Part shown: positions 42,811-52,802 of the stretch, piece after piece
Position numbering within the stretch: position 1 is the stretch's first letter
How the letters are laid out: each line of letters opens with the position of its first letter
Notes under the pieces: model-generated
The model's input: the letters and a program-made list of their open reading frames with translations, nothing else
What the model was told of the DNA's origin: nothing
Databases searched by the model: none
Program-made: the position numbers and the translations under genes
Origin: Clostridia bacterium
Lineage (GTDB): Bacteria > Bacillota > Clostridia > TANB77 > CAG-508
Reading direction: 5' to 3'
NCBI GenBank assembly: GCA_900752335.1
Contig: CAADUZ010000001.1
Coordinates: 1-64,000, forward strand
DNA: 64,000 bases

Positions 42811-43653
42811 ATGCAAAAACTTATTGTTGATAAAAAATTTGATAATAAAAAAGTGAGCGATTTTTTGTATTTTCATTTCAATGGACTTACTAAAAATACT
42901 TTGTATAAAGCATTTAGAAAAAAAGACATTAGAATTAATGATATAAAAATTGGCGAAGATAAAGTAATTAATTATGGAGATAGTATTACTGTATATATTG
43001 TAGACGAACTACTTTTTAAAAATGTTAATATAGAGAAAATATATGAAGATGAAAATATATTAGTTGTTAATAAACCTACTAATATTGAAGTAATTGGGAA
43101 TGATTCTGTAACTAGTTTATTAGAAAAGGAATATTCATATATTGCACCATGCCATAGATTAGATAGAAATACAACTGGATTACTTTTATTTGCCAAAAAT
43201 GAAGAATCTTTAAATATCCTATTGGATAAGTTTAAGAATAAAGAAATAGAAAAACATTATCTTGCAAAAGTTTATGGAATTCCTAAAAAGAAACATGAAG
43301 AATTGACTGCATATTTGTTTAAGGACAATAAAAAATCTATGGTATATATTTCAGATAATCCAAAAACTGGATATGTAAAAATTCAAACTTCATATACATT
43401 ATTAGAAAAAAATGAGAAAGAAAAATACAGTGTTTTAGATATTGAATTACATACTGGGAAAACGCATCAAATAAGAGCACATTTAGCTCATATAGGACTT
43501 CCTATAATAGGAGATGGAAAATATGGTATAAATGAGGTAAATAAGCGTTTTAATTGTAAATTCCAACAACTTTGTAGCTACATTTTAAAATTTAATTTTG
43601 TAGCAGATGCCGGAAGCTTAAATTATTTAACTGGACGAGAAATTAAACTTTGA
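42811..43653 (+). CDS. RluA-family pseudouridine synthase
   Basis: The 280-residue protein has an S4 RNA-binding domain (about 10-65) and the pseudouridine synthase core with HRLDRNTTGLLLFAKN (catalytic Asp118), EKHYLAKVYG and GKTHQIRAHLAHIGLPIIGDGKYG. It modifies rRNA or tRNA uridines; the exact site cannot be told from sequence. TATAAT at about 42773 with TTGTAA 18 bases before it is a likely promoter. The stop codon overlaps the start of a hairpin repeat. Confidence 0.9.
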   Translation: MQKLIVDKKFDNKKVSDFLYFHFNGLTKNTLYKAFRKKDIRINDIKIGEDKVINYGDSITVYIVDELLFKNVNIEKIYEDENILVVNKPTNIEVIGNDSVTSLLEKEYSYIAPCHRLDRNTTGLLLFAKNEESLNILLDKFKNKEIEKHYLAKVYGIPKKKHEELTAYLFKDNKKSMVYISDNPKTGYVKIQTSYTLLEKNEKEKYSVLDIELHTGKTHQIRAHLAHIGLPIIGDGKYGINEVNKRFNCKFQQLCSYILKFNFVADAGSLNYLTGREIKL

Positions 43654-43711
43654 AACAAGGGGACACACATTTTGTTCCATTTTTGAAACAAAATGTGTGT
43701 CCCCTTGTTTC
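43652..43711. repeat. Hairpin repeat between the pseudouridine synthase gene and ftsH
   Basis: A 60-bp element with arms starting GAAACAAGGGGACACACA (43652) and ending GTGTGTCCCCTTGTTTC (43711). The first 27 bases are identical to those of the copy at 31532. It overlaps the stop TGA of the plus-strand gene and lies 13 bases from the ftsH stop, again a convergent 3'-3' position. Confidence 0.85.
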
Positions 43712-43724
43712 AGTTTATCCACAT

Positions 43725-45527
43725 TTATTTTATTAGTTCTTGGAATTCTTCTGCAGAGATTACTTCTTTTTCAAGTAATGCTTCTGCCACTCTATCTAGT
43801 TTTTCCATATTCTCTCTAATTAGTTTTTGTGCTGTTGCATATGCATTGTCTAGCAATATTTTTACTTCTGCTCCTATTGCATCTCCAAATTTTTGTCCTA
43901 ACATTTGTAGTTCATATGGATCTTCATCTGTATTTATTGATACAGGCCCTAGTGTTTCGCTCATTCCGTATTTTGTTATCATGTTTTTTGCTATGTTTGT
44001 TGCAACTTCTATATCATTGCTTGCTCCTGTTGATATATCATTTAATACTATTTTCTCTGCTGCTCTACCACCCATTAAGGCTATCATTTTCTCTTCCATT
44101 TCTGTTTTTGAAATGTAGTACTTGTCTTCGTCTGATTTATACATTGTATATCCACCAGCTACGCCTCTTGGTATGATAGATACTTCTTTTATTCCTTTTT
44201 GTGTTTCTAACCTGCTACTTACTATTGCATGTCCTGCTTCGTGATATGCTGTAAGTTTTTTATCTTTTTCTGACATTACTCTGCTTTGTTTTTCAATTCC
44301 TACTGTTACTTTCTTTACAGCATCTTCTATATCTTTATTCGTTATTGCTTCATGCTCATTTATCGTTGCTATTATTGCTGCTTCGTTTAAGATATTTGCT
44401 AAATCTGCACCTGTAAATCCTGCTGTATCTTCCGCAATACTTTTTAAATTTACGTCCTCTGCAAATTTCTTTTCTTTTGCATGAATTTTTAGTATTGCTT
44501 CCCTTCCTCTTACGTCTGGAAGTCCTATTGTTATTCTTCTATCAAATCTTCCTGGACGCAATAACGCTTTATCTAGCATTTCTGGTCTATTTGTTGCTGC
44601 AAGTACTATTACAGTTTCTTCTGTGTCGAATCCATCCATCTCTACAAGTAATTGGTTTAGTGTTTGGTTATTTTCTGTTTCTGCTCCGCCACTTGTGTTT
44701 CTTCTTGAACCTATTGCATCTATCTCATCTATAAATATTATGCAAGGAGATATTTTTTTTGCTTTTTCGAATAGCTTTCTTACTCTTGATGCTCCAAGTC
44801 CTGCAAACATTTCAATGAATTCTGAACCACTCATTGATATAAATGGTACTTTTGCTTCTCCAGCTATTGCTTTTGCTATTAATGTTTTACCTGTACCCGG
44901 TTGGCCACAAAGTAATACACCTCTAGGAATTTTTGCTCCCATTTTATTGAATCTTTCTGGATTTTTTAAGAAATCTACTATTTCTATCATTTCATGCTTT
45001 TCTTCGTCTAATCCAGCTACGTCATCAAATGTCATTTTAGATTTAGTGGTTTCACTGTCATATACTTTGCCCTTATCACCCAAGCCTTGCATTTTGAAAA
45101 ATAGAACTATAAGCACTACTAATAAGATTGTTGGTAAGAATGAGATTAAGCCAGTTCCTATTGATACTAGTGCATTCGTTGGTTTTTGTATAAGTTCAAA
45201 TTCGTTATTCCCTTCGTCAACTTTTTGTTGTATAAATTCTGTAAACGCCTGTGTACTTGGGACTATTGTCTTTTTCTCTTCTTCTACATTTTTTAGTTTT
45301 ACTTTTATTGTTGTGCTACCCACTGTCATTTCAATTTTTTCTACATTCCCATCATTTAGCTCTTGGATAAGTTCTGTATACGCAAGTTCTGTTTCGTCCT
45401 CTTTATCTGTATCTGCTGTAGCAAAGTAAACTATACATGCTATTGCAACTACTAAAACTATCAAAATTCCAAATATTATATATTGTTTTTTCTTGCCTTG
45501 TTCATTATTTTTTTGCTTTTCTTCCAT
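43725..45527 (-). CDS. ftsH: ATP-dependent zinc metalloprotease FtsH
   Basis: The 600-residue membrane protease has TM helices at about 16-36 and 119-144, Walker A GQPGTGKT (208-215), Walker B CIIFIDEID (262-270), the second region of homology ATNRPEMLDKALLRPGRFDR (311-330) and zinc motif HEAGH (429-433). The pore loop reads FAGLG in place of the usual FVGVG. It degrades membrane and regulatory proteins. It is 32 bp downstream of the DUF1189 membrane protein gene. Confidence 0.96.
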   Translation of the reverse strand: MEEKQKNNEQGKKKQYIIFGILIVLVVAIACIVYFATADTDKEDETELAYTELIQELNDGNVEKIEMTVGSTTIKVKLKNVEEEKKTIVPSTQAFTEFIQQKVDEGNNEFELIQKPTNALVSIGTGLISFLPTILLVVLIVLFFKMQGLGDKGKVYDSETTKSKMTFDDVAGLDEEKHEMIEIVDFLKNPERFNKMGAKIPRGVLLCGQPGTGKTLIAKAIAGEAKVPFISMSGSEFIEMFAGLGASRVRKLFEKAKKISPCIIFIDEIDAIGSRRNTSGGAETENNQTLNQLLVEMDGFDTEETVIVLAATNRPEMLDKALLRPGRFDRRITIGLPDVRGREAILKIHAKEKKFAEDVNLKSIAEDTAGFTGADLANILNEAAIIATINEHEAITNKDIEDAVKKVTVGIEKQSRVMSEKDKKLTAYHEAGHAIVSSRLETQKGIKEVSIIPRGVAGGYTMYKSDEDKYYISKTEMEEKMIALMGGRAAEKIVLNDISTGASNDIEVATNIAKNMITKYGMSETLGPVSINTDEDPYELQMLGQKFGDAIGAEVKILLDNAYATAQKLIRENMEKLDRVAEALLEKEVISAEEFQELIK

Positions 45528-45559
45528 TTTGATTTTTCCTTTCTTTTAAGCTTTGTTGT

Positions 45560-46615
45560 TTAAGCATTATCCCCTTCAGGTTCCTTGCCAATTTCTCCCT
45601 TATCTTTTTGCTCTTGTTTTTTCTTTTTTTGTCTTTCTTTTTCCCTTTCGCGTTCTCTTCGTTCTTGTTCTTCCTTTTCTTTTTTCTCTTCTTCTTGTCT
45701 TTTTAATTCTTCTTTTACTCTTTCTTGCTCTTCTATTATTTTATTTAGTTCATATTGTTTTCGTATAACGTCAGATTTTATCATTAAAATTGCTGTAATT
45801 ATATAAATTGAAGCTATTGCTGTATACATTACTCTAAAATATTCTATTGTAAAGCCTGTTAAGCTATTTACTGCAAAGTATATAATGTTTAATATTAATG
45901 GTAAAGTTAGTGAATAAGTAGCAATATTGTATATTGCACTATATTTTAACCTCAAGCCCGAAATTCTTGATACTATATATGCTAGTATTGACAAGAAAAA
46001 TATGTCTATTAATATATTTGATACATATATAATAAATAAGTATAATGTCATGGTTAGAGCTAAAACGCATAGCGCTATAGCCATTTCTCTTCCGGATAAT
46101 ATATTTATTAATTCTTGTTTGTCTATTTTATTTATATTATACTGTTCTGAAATTTCTTTATATGTTTTTTCTAATGTACCTGGATATGCTTCGCTCTGTA
46201 TTATTATTTTATCTTTTAAAATTAATATTCCATTTTTTTGTGATTTTATATTATTGATACTTTCATTTATTTCTTCTTCTGTTTCTGCTGCTGTATTTAT
46301 AACTATTACAGGTTGTCCAGCATTTTCAGGGATTATTTCTATCGTTTTTTCTCCACTTGCCGGTATTATATCTAACTCATAATTTTCATACTTTATTTCT
46401 GAAATTTCATTATTTATATATTCTTTTGCTTTATTTATTGTGCTATATACTTCATATATATATGTAGCAGCAATTACTATACTAAATATTAAGATAATTA
46501 AAGCAATGTATCCTATTGTTCTAGTTACTTTTTCAGCTGCTAGATTCTGATACCCATCAAAATCTAGCACACTAGTTTTAACTTTTCTAAAAAACGAAAG
46601 CTTTTGCTTTTCCAC
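45560..46615 (-). CDS. DUF1189-family membrane protein
   Basis: The 351-residue protein has an N-terminal helix (about 30-55), an extracytoplasmic domain (about 60-175) and a cluster of helices (about 178-285). It ends in a very charged Glu/Arg/Lys tail (residues about 290-345, long coiled coil). The start SFFRKVKTSVLDFDGYQNLA and the topology match DUF1189 proteins. It sits between cysS and ftsH on one strand; the role is unknown. Confidence 0.75.
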   Translation of the reverse strand: MEKQKLSFFRKVKTSVLDFDGYQNLAAEKVTRTIGYIALIILIFSIVIAATYIYEVYSTINKAKEYINNEISEIKYENYELDIIPASGEKTIEIIPENAGQPVIVINTAAETEEEINESINNIKSQKNGILILKDKIIIQSEAYPGTLEKTYKEISEQYNINKIDKQELINILSGREMAIALCVLALTMTLYLFIIYVSNILIDIFFLSILAYIVSRISGLRLKYSAIYNIATYSLTLPLILNIIYFAVNSLTGFTIEYFRVMYTAIASIYIITAILMIKSDVIRKQYELNKIIEEQERVKEELKRQEEEKKEKEEQERREREREKERQKKKKQEQKDKGEIGKEPEGDNA

Positions 46616-46630
46616 CGTTTTCTCCTTTCG

Positions 46631-48031
46631 CTATATCTTTTCTACTGTCATTCCCTCTTTTGTATCTTTAACGATATATCCTTTTTCTTTTAACTCATCT
46701 CTTATTTTGTCTGATAATGCCCAATCTTTATTCTCTCTTGCTTCTTTTCTTTCTTCTAGCAATTTTGAAATTTCTTCTGGTAATTCTACATTTTTTTGAT
46801 TTTCAATATATTTTTCTGAATTTATTAAATCTAGTCCTAATACTCTATCAAAATCCAATAATAAATCTGCTATTTTTTTAGATTTTGTTTCACTACGTAT
46901 AATTTCCCATACAATTCCCATTGCAAGTGGTAAATTTAAGTCATCATTTACCGCCGATAAGAATTTGTTTTTATATTCTTCTATCAAGCTTTCTTCTACA
47001 TTATCATTTCCATTTTTATGTTTTATATATCCTTCTCTTAATCTATTTAAAGCTTTTTGTGATGCCATAGCACCATCAAATGTAAAGTTTAGTTTTGTTC
47101 TATAATGTGCTGTGTAGCAGAATAGTTTATATGCTAATGGCTCTATTCCTCTTTCTTCTAGGTCGGATATATTATATACATTTCCTAAACTTTTTGACAT
47201 TTTCCCGCCATCTACTTGCAAGAATTCTACATGCATCCAAGTTTTCGCAGGAATTTTTCCAAAAGCACCTTTACTTTGTGCTATTTCATTTTCATGGTGA
47301 GTTGGTATATGGTCTACACCACCTGTATGTATATCAAACACTTCTCCCAGATATTTTCTAGACATTGCTGAACATTCCAAATGCCAACCAGGATATGATA
47401 ATCCCCATGGGCTATCCCATTTCATTATATGGTTTTCTGGAGCTTTTATCCATATTGCAAAATCATATGGATTTCTTTTTTCTGGATCTACGTCTACTCT
47501 TGCACCTGCAATTTGGTCTTCTATATTTCTATTTGATAATACAGGATACTTATCTAATTTTGATACGTCAAAATATATTGCAGTACTTGTTTCATATCCA
47601 TATCCATTTTCTACTATTTTTTTAGCAAATTCTAACATTTCTGGTATGTGCTCTGTTGCTTTTGCAATTATTTCTGGTCTATCAATATTTAATTTATCCA
47701 TATCTTTGAAAAATGCTTTTGTATAAAACTCTGCTATCTCATAAGGGCTTTTATGCTCTTTTCTTGCTGCCTTTAACATTTTATCTTCGCCCTCGTCTGC
47801 ATCTGATTCCAAGTGTCCAACGTCAGTAATATTCATTACATGCTTTAGAGTATATCCGTTATATTTCAAGACTCTTCTCAAATTATCCATAAACACATAT
47901 GTTCTAAAATTTCCTATATGGGCATAGCTATACACCGTTGGTCCACATGAATATATTCTAACCTCGTTCCCTTCTAGGGGAACGAAGTCATTTTTTTGTT
48001 TATTTAATGTGTTATATAACTTTATCTGCAT
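46631..48031 (-). CDS. cysS: Cysteine-tRNA ligase
   Basis: The 466-residue class I synthetase has YSCGPTVYSYAHIGNFRTYVFMD (zinc Cys29 and the HIGN variant of the HIGH motif), HLECSAMSRKYLG, DIHTGGVDHIPTHHENEIAQS and KMSKSLGN. It charges tRNA-Cys. The length is normal. No T-box leader is visible in the 47-bp gap to the penicillin-binding protein gene, so it is probably part of a longer transcript. Confidence 0.95.
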   Translation of the reverse strand: MQIKLYNTLNKQKNDFVPLEGNEVRIYSCGPTVYSYAHIGNFRTYVFMDNLRRVLKYNGYTLKHVMNITDVGHLESDADEGEDKMLKAARKEHKSPYEIAEFYTKAFFKDMDKLNIDRPEIIAKATEHIPEMLEFAKKIVENGYGYETSTAIYFDVSKLDKYPVLSNRNIEDQIAGARVDVDPEKRNPYDFAIWIKAPENHIMKWDSPWGLSYPGWHLECSAMSRKYLGEVFDIHTGGVDHIPTHHENEIAQSKGAFGKIPAKTWMHVEFLQVDGGKMSKSLGNVYNISDLEERGIEPLAYKLFCYTAHYRTKLNFTFDGAMASQKALNRLREGYIKHKNGNDNVEESLIEEYKNKFLSAVNDDLNLPLAMGIVWEIIRSETKSKKIADLLLDFDRVLGLDLINSEKYIENQKNVELPEEISKLLEERKEARENKDWALSDKIRDELKEKGYIVKDTKEGMTVEKI

Positions 48032-48078
48032 ATATTCTTTGTATGATTTTTTTAATCATACTCTCCTTCCTTTCAATT

Positions 48079-50703
48079 TCAAGTAATGGTATTAGTATCA
48101 ACTACTTCATTTACTTCCACTGTTTCATTTCCTTCTGGTTCGTCCGGTTCTTCTGGTTCATCTACTATTTCATTTACAGTAAGTATTATTGTACCGCCTT
48201 TCTTTAATTTTGTACCTTCAGCAATATTTTGCTCTAGTACAACACCATTATCTTGTGAAGAATCCGTACTGTACCTTGTTTGTATATTAAGTCCGCTTAA
48301 AGCTTCTCTTGCTTCCGATATTGTCATTCCCACTACATTTGGCACTGTTATTGTCATTGTATCTGCTGTATGTTTTGTACAAGTTTCTTTTATTTCTTCA
48401 TATTTCTTACCAGCGTTTGTTTTCCAACTTGGGTTTACTTCTTTTTCTGGTGTAGATAAATATGTTTTCTTTTCCTTTTCTGGACAATATTCTGTTGCAA
48501 GTTTTCCTGTTTCTTTACATATTTCTACTGTTTTATGTCCATCGCATTTTCCTGGTACAGTTCCAGACACAAATACTTCTGTATATGTTCTTGTACATTC
48601 GTCTGTTGCTGCTCTTCCTGAATCCATACATATTTTAGCAGTTACTATATTGCTTGGTCTCTTGAAGTCTTTTCCTTCTAAATCTTCGTGAATATCAGTC
48701 ATTACATTTGACCAAATTGTTCTCGAATGGTTATTACCAGGTATTTCTTCGTTATAGTCATAACCAAACCATGTTGCTGCTGCATAATATGGTGTAAATC
48801 CACAAAGCCAATAATCAAAATAGTCTGAAGTAGTACCAGTTTTTGCTGCTACTTCCATTCCTGGTATTGCACAAGTCCAAGCTGTACCTCCACTTGTTGT
48901 TGGTGCTGTTAATATTTCTGAAAGTACATACGCATTTCCTTCTGACATTACTCTTCTTGTTTCTTGTTTTGCTTCTAATATTATATTTCCATTTGAATCC
49001 TCTACTTTCGTGTAGAATGTTGGCTCTATATATTCTCCTCCACGAGCTATCATTGCATATGCTGCTGCCATTTGTAATGGAGAAGTACCATTTGAGCTTC
49101 CTCCTAGTACAAGTGTAAGCATTGCATCATCTTCTTTAGTAAAGTTAGTTAAGCCTGCTTCATGTAAAAAGTCTATTGCACGTTCTGGTCCAACATTTGA
49201 AAGTATTTTCATATTAACAATATTTGAAGAATTTTTTATAGCGTCTCTTACGGTAGTTAATCCTAAATATCCTGTTGAATTTGAGAATGATTCTCCACCA
49301 AAGCTTGTTGGTGAATCATCATATACAGTTGCTGCAGTAATTATATTATCTTCTAGTCCTGGTGCTATTGCTGCAAGTGGCTTTATTGAAGAACCTGGTT
49401 GTCTGTTTAAGTCTGATGCTCTATTTTTTCCATATGTTGGTGAATCGTCTCCAAGACCTCCTACAGAGCCTACTACTTGCCCATTAGTATGGTCTATTAT
49501 TACCATTGCAGATTGTGAATGATCACCTTCTTCTGCATATTCACTTGTAGCTTCATAGATATAATCTTCATCTAAATATTCTTCTTCAAGTCTGTCCTGT
49601 ATGTCATTATCCTGTGTTGTATATATTTTATACCCATTGTTATATACCCTAGCTTTTGCTGCATCATAGTTCATGTCATATTCTTCCATCATGTCTTCTA
49701 TAACTTGATCTATTGCATCTACTTCTAGGAATGATAATTCTGAAGTTGCAGAGAATTCTCCTTCTTTAAACTTTAGTCCTGCATCTACTTCTGCTACTGC
49801 TTCGTCATATTGTTCCTGTGTTATAAATGTATTTCCATCTTGATCTTTTACTACTAACATTTGACCTAAAACAGTTTTTGTTCTTGTTTTTATATCTTCT
49901 GCATTATCCTCGCCTTCAAATGGGTTGTAATAGTTTGGAGAGTGGTTTATACCTGCTAAAAATGCTGATTCTGCCAAGCTTAAATCTTTTGCTGATTTGT
50001 CAAAATAATAGTTTGCTCCACTTTCCACACCATATACTGTACCTCCCATGAATATTTCATTTAGGTATAGTTCTAGTATTTGCGTCTTTGAAATCATTTT
50101 TTCAACTTTATATGCACGTGACCATTCTCTTATTTTTCTTTCTATGCTGTCTTCGTCATCGTCCAATAAGTTTTTAACTAATTGTTGTGTAATTGTACTT
50201 CCACCAAATGAAGAATTACCTCCATTTAGTACATATGTAACTATTGCACCTGCAGTTCTATATAGGTCTATTCCACTATGTTCGTAAAATCTCTCGTCTT
50301 CTATTGCCACAAATGCCTTTGGAATATATTCTCCCATTTCTGATAATGATATTATTTGTCTATTTTCTTCACCATTAAGTTTATGAAGTAGTTTTCCCTC
50401 ATTATCATATGTACTTGAGTTTTGCATTTTTATTACTAAATCTGCTTCCGTTATTTCCCATGTATCTCCAAAGAATATCGCCGCAAATGCACCTGCTGCT
50501 GCTAAACATAGTAATATAAATAAGATTATAAATATTTTTATAAACTTACGAAGTTTAGGGTGTTTTTTTACCTTTTTATTTTTAACTTTCTTTCCTTTTA
50601 CACTTTTCATTTTCTTTGTTTCCTCATTATTATTTCTTCTATTTGCTGCATGATTACCTGTCTGTATATTATACATTTTAGTTTTATCATCTTCTCCTGG
50701 CAT
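48079..50703 (-). CDS. Class A penicillin-binding protein with PASTA domain
   Basis: The 874-residue bifunctional enzyme has a basic cytoplasmic tail, one TM helix (about 54-78), and a glycosyltransferase domain with EDERFYEH (135-142) and GGSTITQQLVKN. The transpeptidase has the active serine in SSIK (438-441), SSN (492-494) and KTGTTSDYFDYW near 615. A C-terminal PASTA domain (about 780-845, TVPNVVGMTISEAREAL) and an acidic Pro/Glu tail follow. It polymerises and crosslinks peptidoglycan. It is close to PonA/PBP1 of Clostridia. Confidence 0.94.
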   Translation of the reverse strand: MPGEDDKTKMYNIQTGNHAANRRNNNEETKKMKSVKGKKVKNKKVKKHPKLRKFIKIFIILFILLCLAAAGAFAAIFFGDTWEITEADLVIKMQNSSTYDNEGKLLHKLNGEENRQIISLSEMGEYIPKAFVAIEDERFYEHSGIDLYRTAGAIVTYVLNGGNSSFGGSTITQQLVKNLLDDDEDSIERKIREWSRAYKVEKMISKTQILELYLNEIFMGGTVYGVESGANYYFDKSAKDLSLAESAFLAGINHSPNYYNPFEGEDNAEDIKTRTKTVLGQMLVVKDQDGNTFITQEQYDEAVAEVDAGLKFKEGEFSATSELSFLEVDAIDQVIEDMMEEYDMNYDAAKARVYNNGYKIYTTQDNDIQDRLEEEYLDEDYIYEATSEYAEEGDHSQSAMVIIDHTNGQVVGSVGGLGDDSPTYGKNRASDLNRQPGSSIKPLAAIAPGLEDNIITAATVYDDSPTSFGGESFSNSTGYLGLTTVRDAIKNSSNIVNMKILSNVGPERAIDFLHEAGLTNFTKEDDAMLTLVLGGSSNGTSPLQMAAAYAMIARGGEYIEPTFYTKVEDSNGNIILEAKQETRRVMSEGNAYVLSEILTAPTTSGGTAWTCAIPGMEVAAKTGTTSDYFDYWLCGFTPYYAAATWFGYDYNEEIPGNNHSRTIWSNVMTDIHEDLEGKDFKRPSNIVTAKICMDSGRAATDECTRTYTEVFVSGTVPGKCDGHKTVEICKETGKLATEYCPEKEKKTYLSTPEKEVNPSWKTNAGKKYEEIKETCTKHTADTMTITVPNVVGMTISEAREALSGLNIQTRYSTDSSQDNGVVLEQNIAEGTKLKKGGTIILTVNEIVDEPEEPDEPEGNETVEVNEVVDTNTIT

Positions 50704-50837
50704 GATAAACCTCCTTTGTATTCTTTATAAATTTACTCATTTATTATATAATATATTAACTAAAAAGGAAAGCTTTTTCATAAATTTTTAATAAAAGTCC
50801 TTTTTATTTTATTCAATGCTATAAGATAATAGAAAAA

Positions 50838-50860
50838 GGCAAACTTCAATTAAGCCTGCC
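50838..50860 (-). terminator. Terminator after the DUF308 gene
   Basis: GGCAGGCTT and AAGTTTGCC (minus strand) pair over 9 positions with two GU pairs and loop AATTG, then TTTTTCTATT. It separates this gene from the penicillin-binding protein gene. Confidence 0.65.
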
Positions 50861-50881
50861 CCTTTATTTATTTTATATTTT

Positions 50882-51418
50882 TTATTCCATATCCTTTATA
50901 TTTCTCATAAATATAAAGCTTTCTATTAAATCCATTATTGCATATACTAAAAGTATTATTCCTACAGTAATTATAAGTGCGCCTGGATAAAATGTTACAT
51001 ATATTCCACCAATTATCATTAATACTGATAATAATAAAACAAATGCCCATATTTTTTCGTTTATATTCTTTAGCTTGAACGATAGTGTAAGTCTTGTAAA
51101 TCCACTATATATAATCCAAATTCCTATCATAATTCTAAATATATTTTCTATTGTACTACTATATACAATTACTACTAAACCTATAAGAATTGAAATTATA
51201 CCTAGTGCTATATCATTATTAAACAAGCTTGAATTTCCTTTTGCTACAAAGTAGTTGATAAGTTTTATTATTCCAAGCACTATAAAGAATATTCCTAATA
51301 CCATAGAAATAAATTGCATAGTGGTTTGTGGGTTATATATCATAACACCACCTATAAATGCTAGTACCAATGAAGTTATTATTGAAGTCCATCCCGCTTT
51401 TTTCAAAAATTTCTCCAT
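50882..51418 (-). CDS. DUF308 (HdeD-like) membrane protein
   Basis: The 178-residue protein has six hydrophobic helices in pairs, with the HdeD/DUF308 repeat pattern SLVLAFIGGVMIYNPQTTMQFISMVLGIFFIVLGI and MIGIWIIYSGFTRLTLSF. The family includes acid-resistance proteins of Gram-negatives; the role in Clostridia is unknown. It lies 28 bp downstream of clpX. Confidence 0.78.
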   Translation of the reverse strand: MEKFLKKAGWTSIITSLVLAFIGGVMIYNPQTTMQFISMVLGIFFIVLGIIKLINYFVAKGNSSLFNNDIALGIISILIGLVVIVYSSTIENIFRIMIGIWIIYSGFTRLTLSFKLKNINEKIWAFVLLLSVLMIIGGIYVTFYPGALIITVGIILLVYAIMDLIESFIFMRNIKDME

Positions 51419-51446
51419 ATATTACTACCTCCTTATTACATTTATG

Positions 51447-52760
51447 CTATGCTGTTGTTGCTTTATTTTTAGTAGATGCCCTTTTGTTTGCAGTGTTTTT
51501 TCTTGATATTTCTCTTGCATTATTTATAACAATTTTTGGTGATGCACCGTTTAAAACGGTTTCTTTTGTAACAATACATTTTTCTATTGCTGGGTTTGAA
51601 GGTATTTCAAACATAATATCCCTCATTATTTCTTCTATAATAGAACGCAAACCTCTTGCACCAGTCTTTCTTTCTATTGCTTTATCTACAATTAGTTCCA
51701 ATGCTTCTGGTTCAAATTCTAATTCAACATTATCCATTTTCAAAAGCTTTTTATATTGTTTTACTAATGCATTTTTTGGTTTTGTTACAATGTCTATCAA
51801 TGCTTTTCTGTCTAATTCTTCAAGTGTTGCAATTATTGGTAAACGACCTACAAATTCTGGTATCAAACCAAATTTTAATAAATCTTGTGGCAATAATTGT
51901 TCAAACACTTTATATTTATCAATATCTTTATTGCTCTCTATTGTAGCACCAAATCCTATAGATTTTTTACCAATTCTTTCTTTTACAATGTTTTCTAATC
52001 CTTCAAATGCTCCTCCGCATATAAATAATATATTTGAAGTATTAACTTGTAAAAATTCTTGGTGTGGATGCTTTCTTCCTCCTTGTGGTGGTACAGAAGC
52101 TACTGTTCCTTCTATTATTTTTAATAATGCTTGTTGTACACCTTCTCCACTTACGTCCCTTGTTATAGATGGGTTTTCTGATTTTCTTGAAATTTTATCT
52201 ATTTCATCTATATATATAATTCCTTTTTCTGCTTTTTCTATATCATAATCCGCCGCTTGAACTAGTTTTAACAATATATTTTCAACGTCTTCTCCTACGT
52301 ATCCTGCTTCTGTAAGTGTTGTAGCATCTGCTATTGCAAATGGTACTTTTAATATTTTTGCAAGTGTTTGAGCAAGTAGTGTTTTACCGCATCCAGTTGG
52401 TCCTAATAATAGTACATTACTTTTTTGAAGTTCTACGTCGTCGCTTTTTTCTTCCTTGCTGTTTATACGTTTATAATGATTATATACGGCAACTGCTAGA
52501 GTCTTTTTCGCCTCTTCTTGCCCTATTACATATGTGTCCAATATGTCCTTAATTTCTGCTGGACTTGGCAATTCTTCTTGTTCTGTTGTTGTATATCTTA
52601 TTTCATCGTCTTCATATAAATCGTCTTCTACTATATTTGAACAAACTTTTATACAATCACTGCAAATAAACACACCAGGACCTGCAATTATTCTATCTAC
52701 CTCGTCTTGTGATTTTCCACAAAAAGAGCATCTTACATTTTTTTGCTTATTGTTTGACAT
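51447..52760 (-). CDS. clpX: ATP-dependent Clp protease ATP-binding subunit ClpX
   Basis: The 437-residue unfoldase has an N-terminal zinc finger (Cys11, Cys14, Cys33, Cys36), Walker A GPTGCGKT (120-127), pore loop GYVG (153-156) and Walker B IIYIDEID (181-188). It also has the GAFEGLENIVKER region and the sensor regions GARGLRSI. It feeds unfolded proteins to ClpP. The C-terminal tail is Lys/Arg/Ala-rich (KNTANKRASTKNKATTA). It follows clpP in the tig-clpP-clpX order usual in Firmicutes. Confidence 0.97.
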   Translation of the reverse strand: MSNNKQKNVRCSFCGKSQDEVDRIIAGPGVFICSDCIKVCSNIVEDDLYEDDEIRYTTTEQEELPSPAEIKDILDTYVIGQEEAKKTLAVAVYNHYKRINSKEEKSDDVELQKSNVLLLGPTGCGKTLLAQTLAKILKVPFAIADATTLTEAGYVGEDVENILLKLVQAADYDIEKAEKGIIYIDEIDKISRKSENPSITRDVSGEGVQQALLKIIEGTVASVPPQGGRKHPHQEFLQVNTSNILFICGGAFEGLENIVKERIGKKSIGFGATIESNKDIDKYKVFEQLLPQDLLKFGLIPEFVGRLPIIATLEELDRKALIDIVTKPKNALVKQYKKLLKMDNVELEFEPEALELIVDKAIERKTGARGLRSIIEEIMRDIMFEIPSNPAIEKCIVTKETVLNGASPKIVINNAREISRKNTANKRASTKNKATTA

Positions 52761-52802
52761 TTTTATTTCCTTTCCAATTTATATTTCTTATCTTTTTGTT
52801 TT

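Noticed and set aside
44623..45429. 268-residue plus-strand ORF opposite ftsH
   Set aside because: Shadow of ftsH with no start signals.
48032..48078. T-box leader before cysS
   Set aside because: The gap on the upstream side is too short and no T-box sequence or antiterminator is visible; the same holds for lysS.
51358..52248. 296-residue plus-strand ORF opposite clpX
   Set aside because: Shadow of clpX; composition is Ser/Ile/Phe-rich as expected of an antisense frame.
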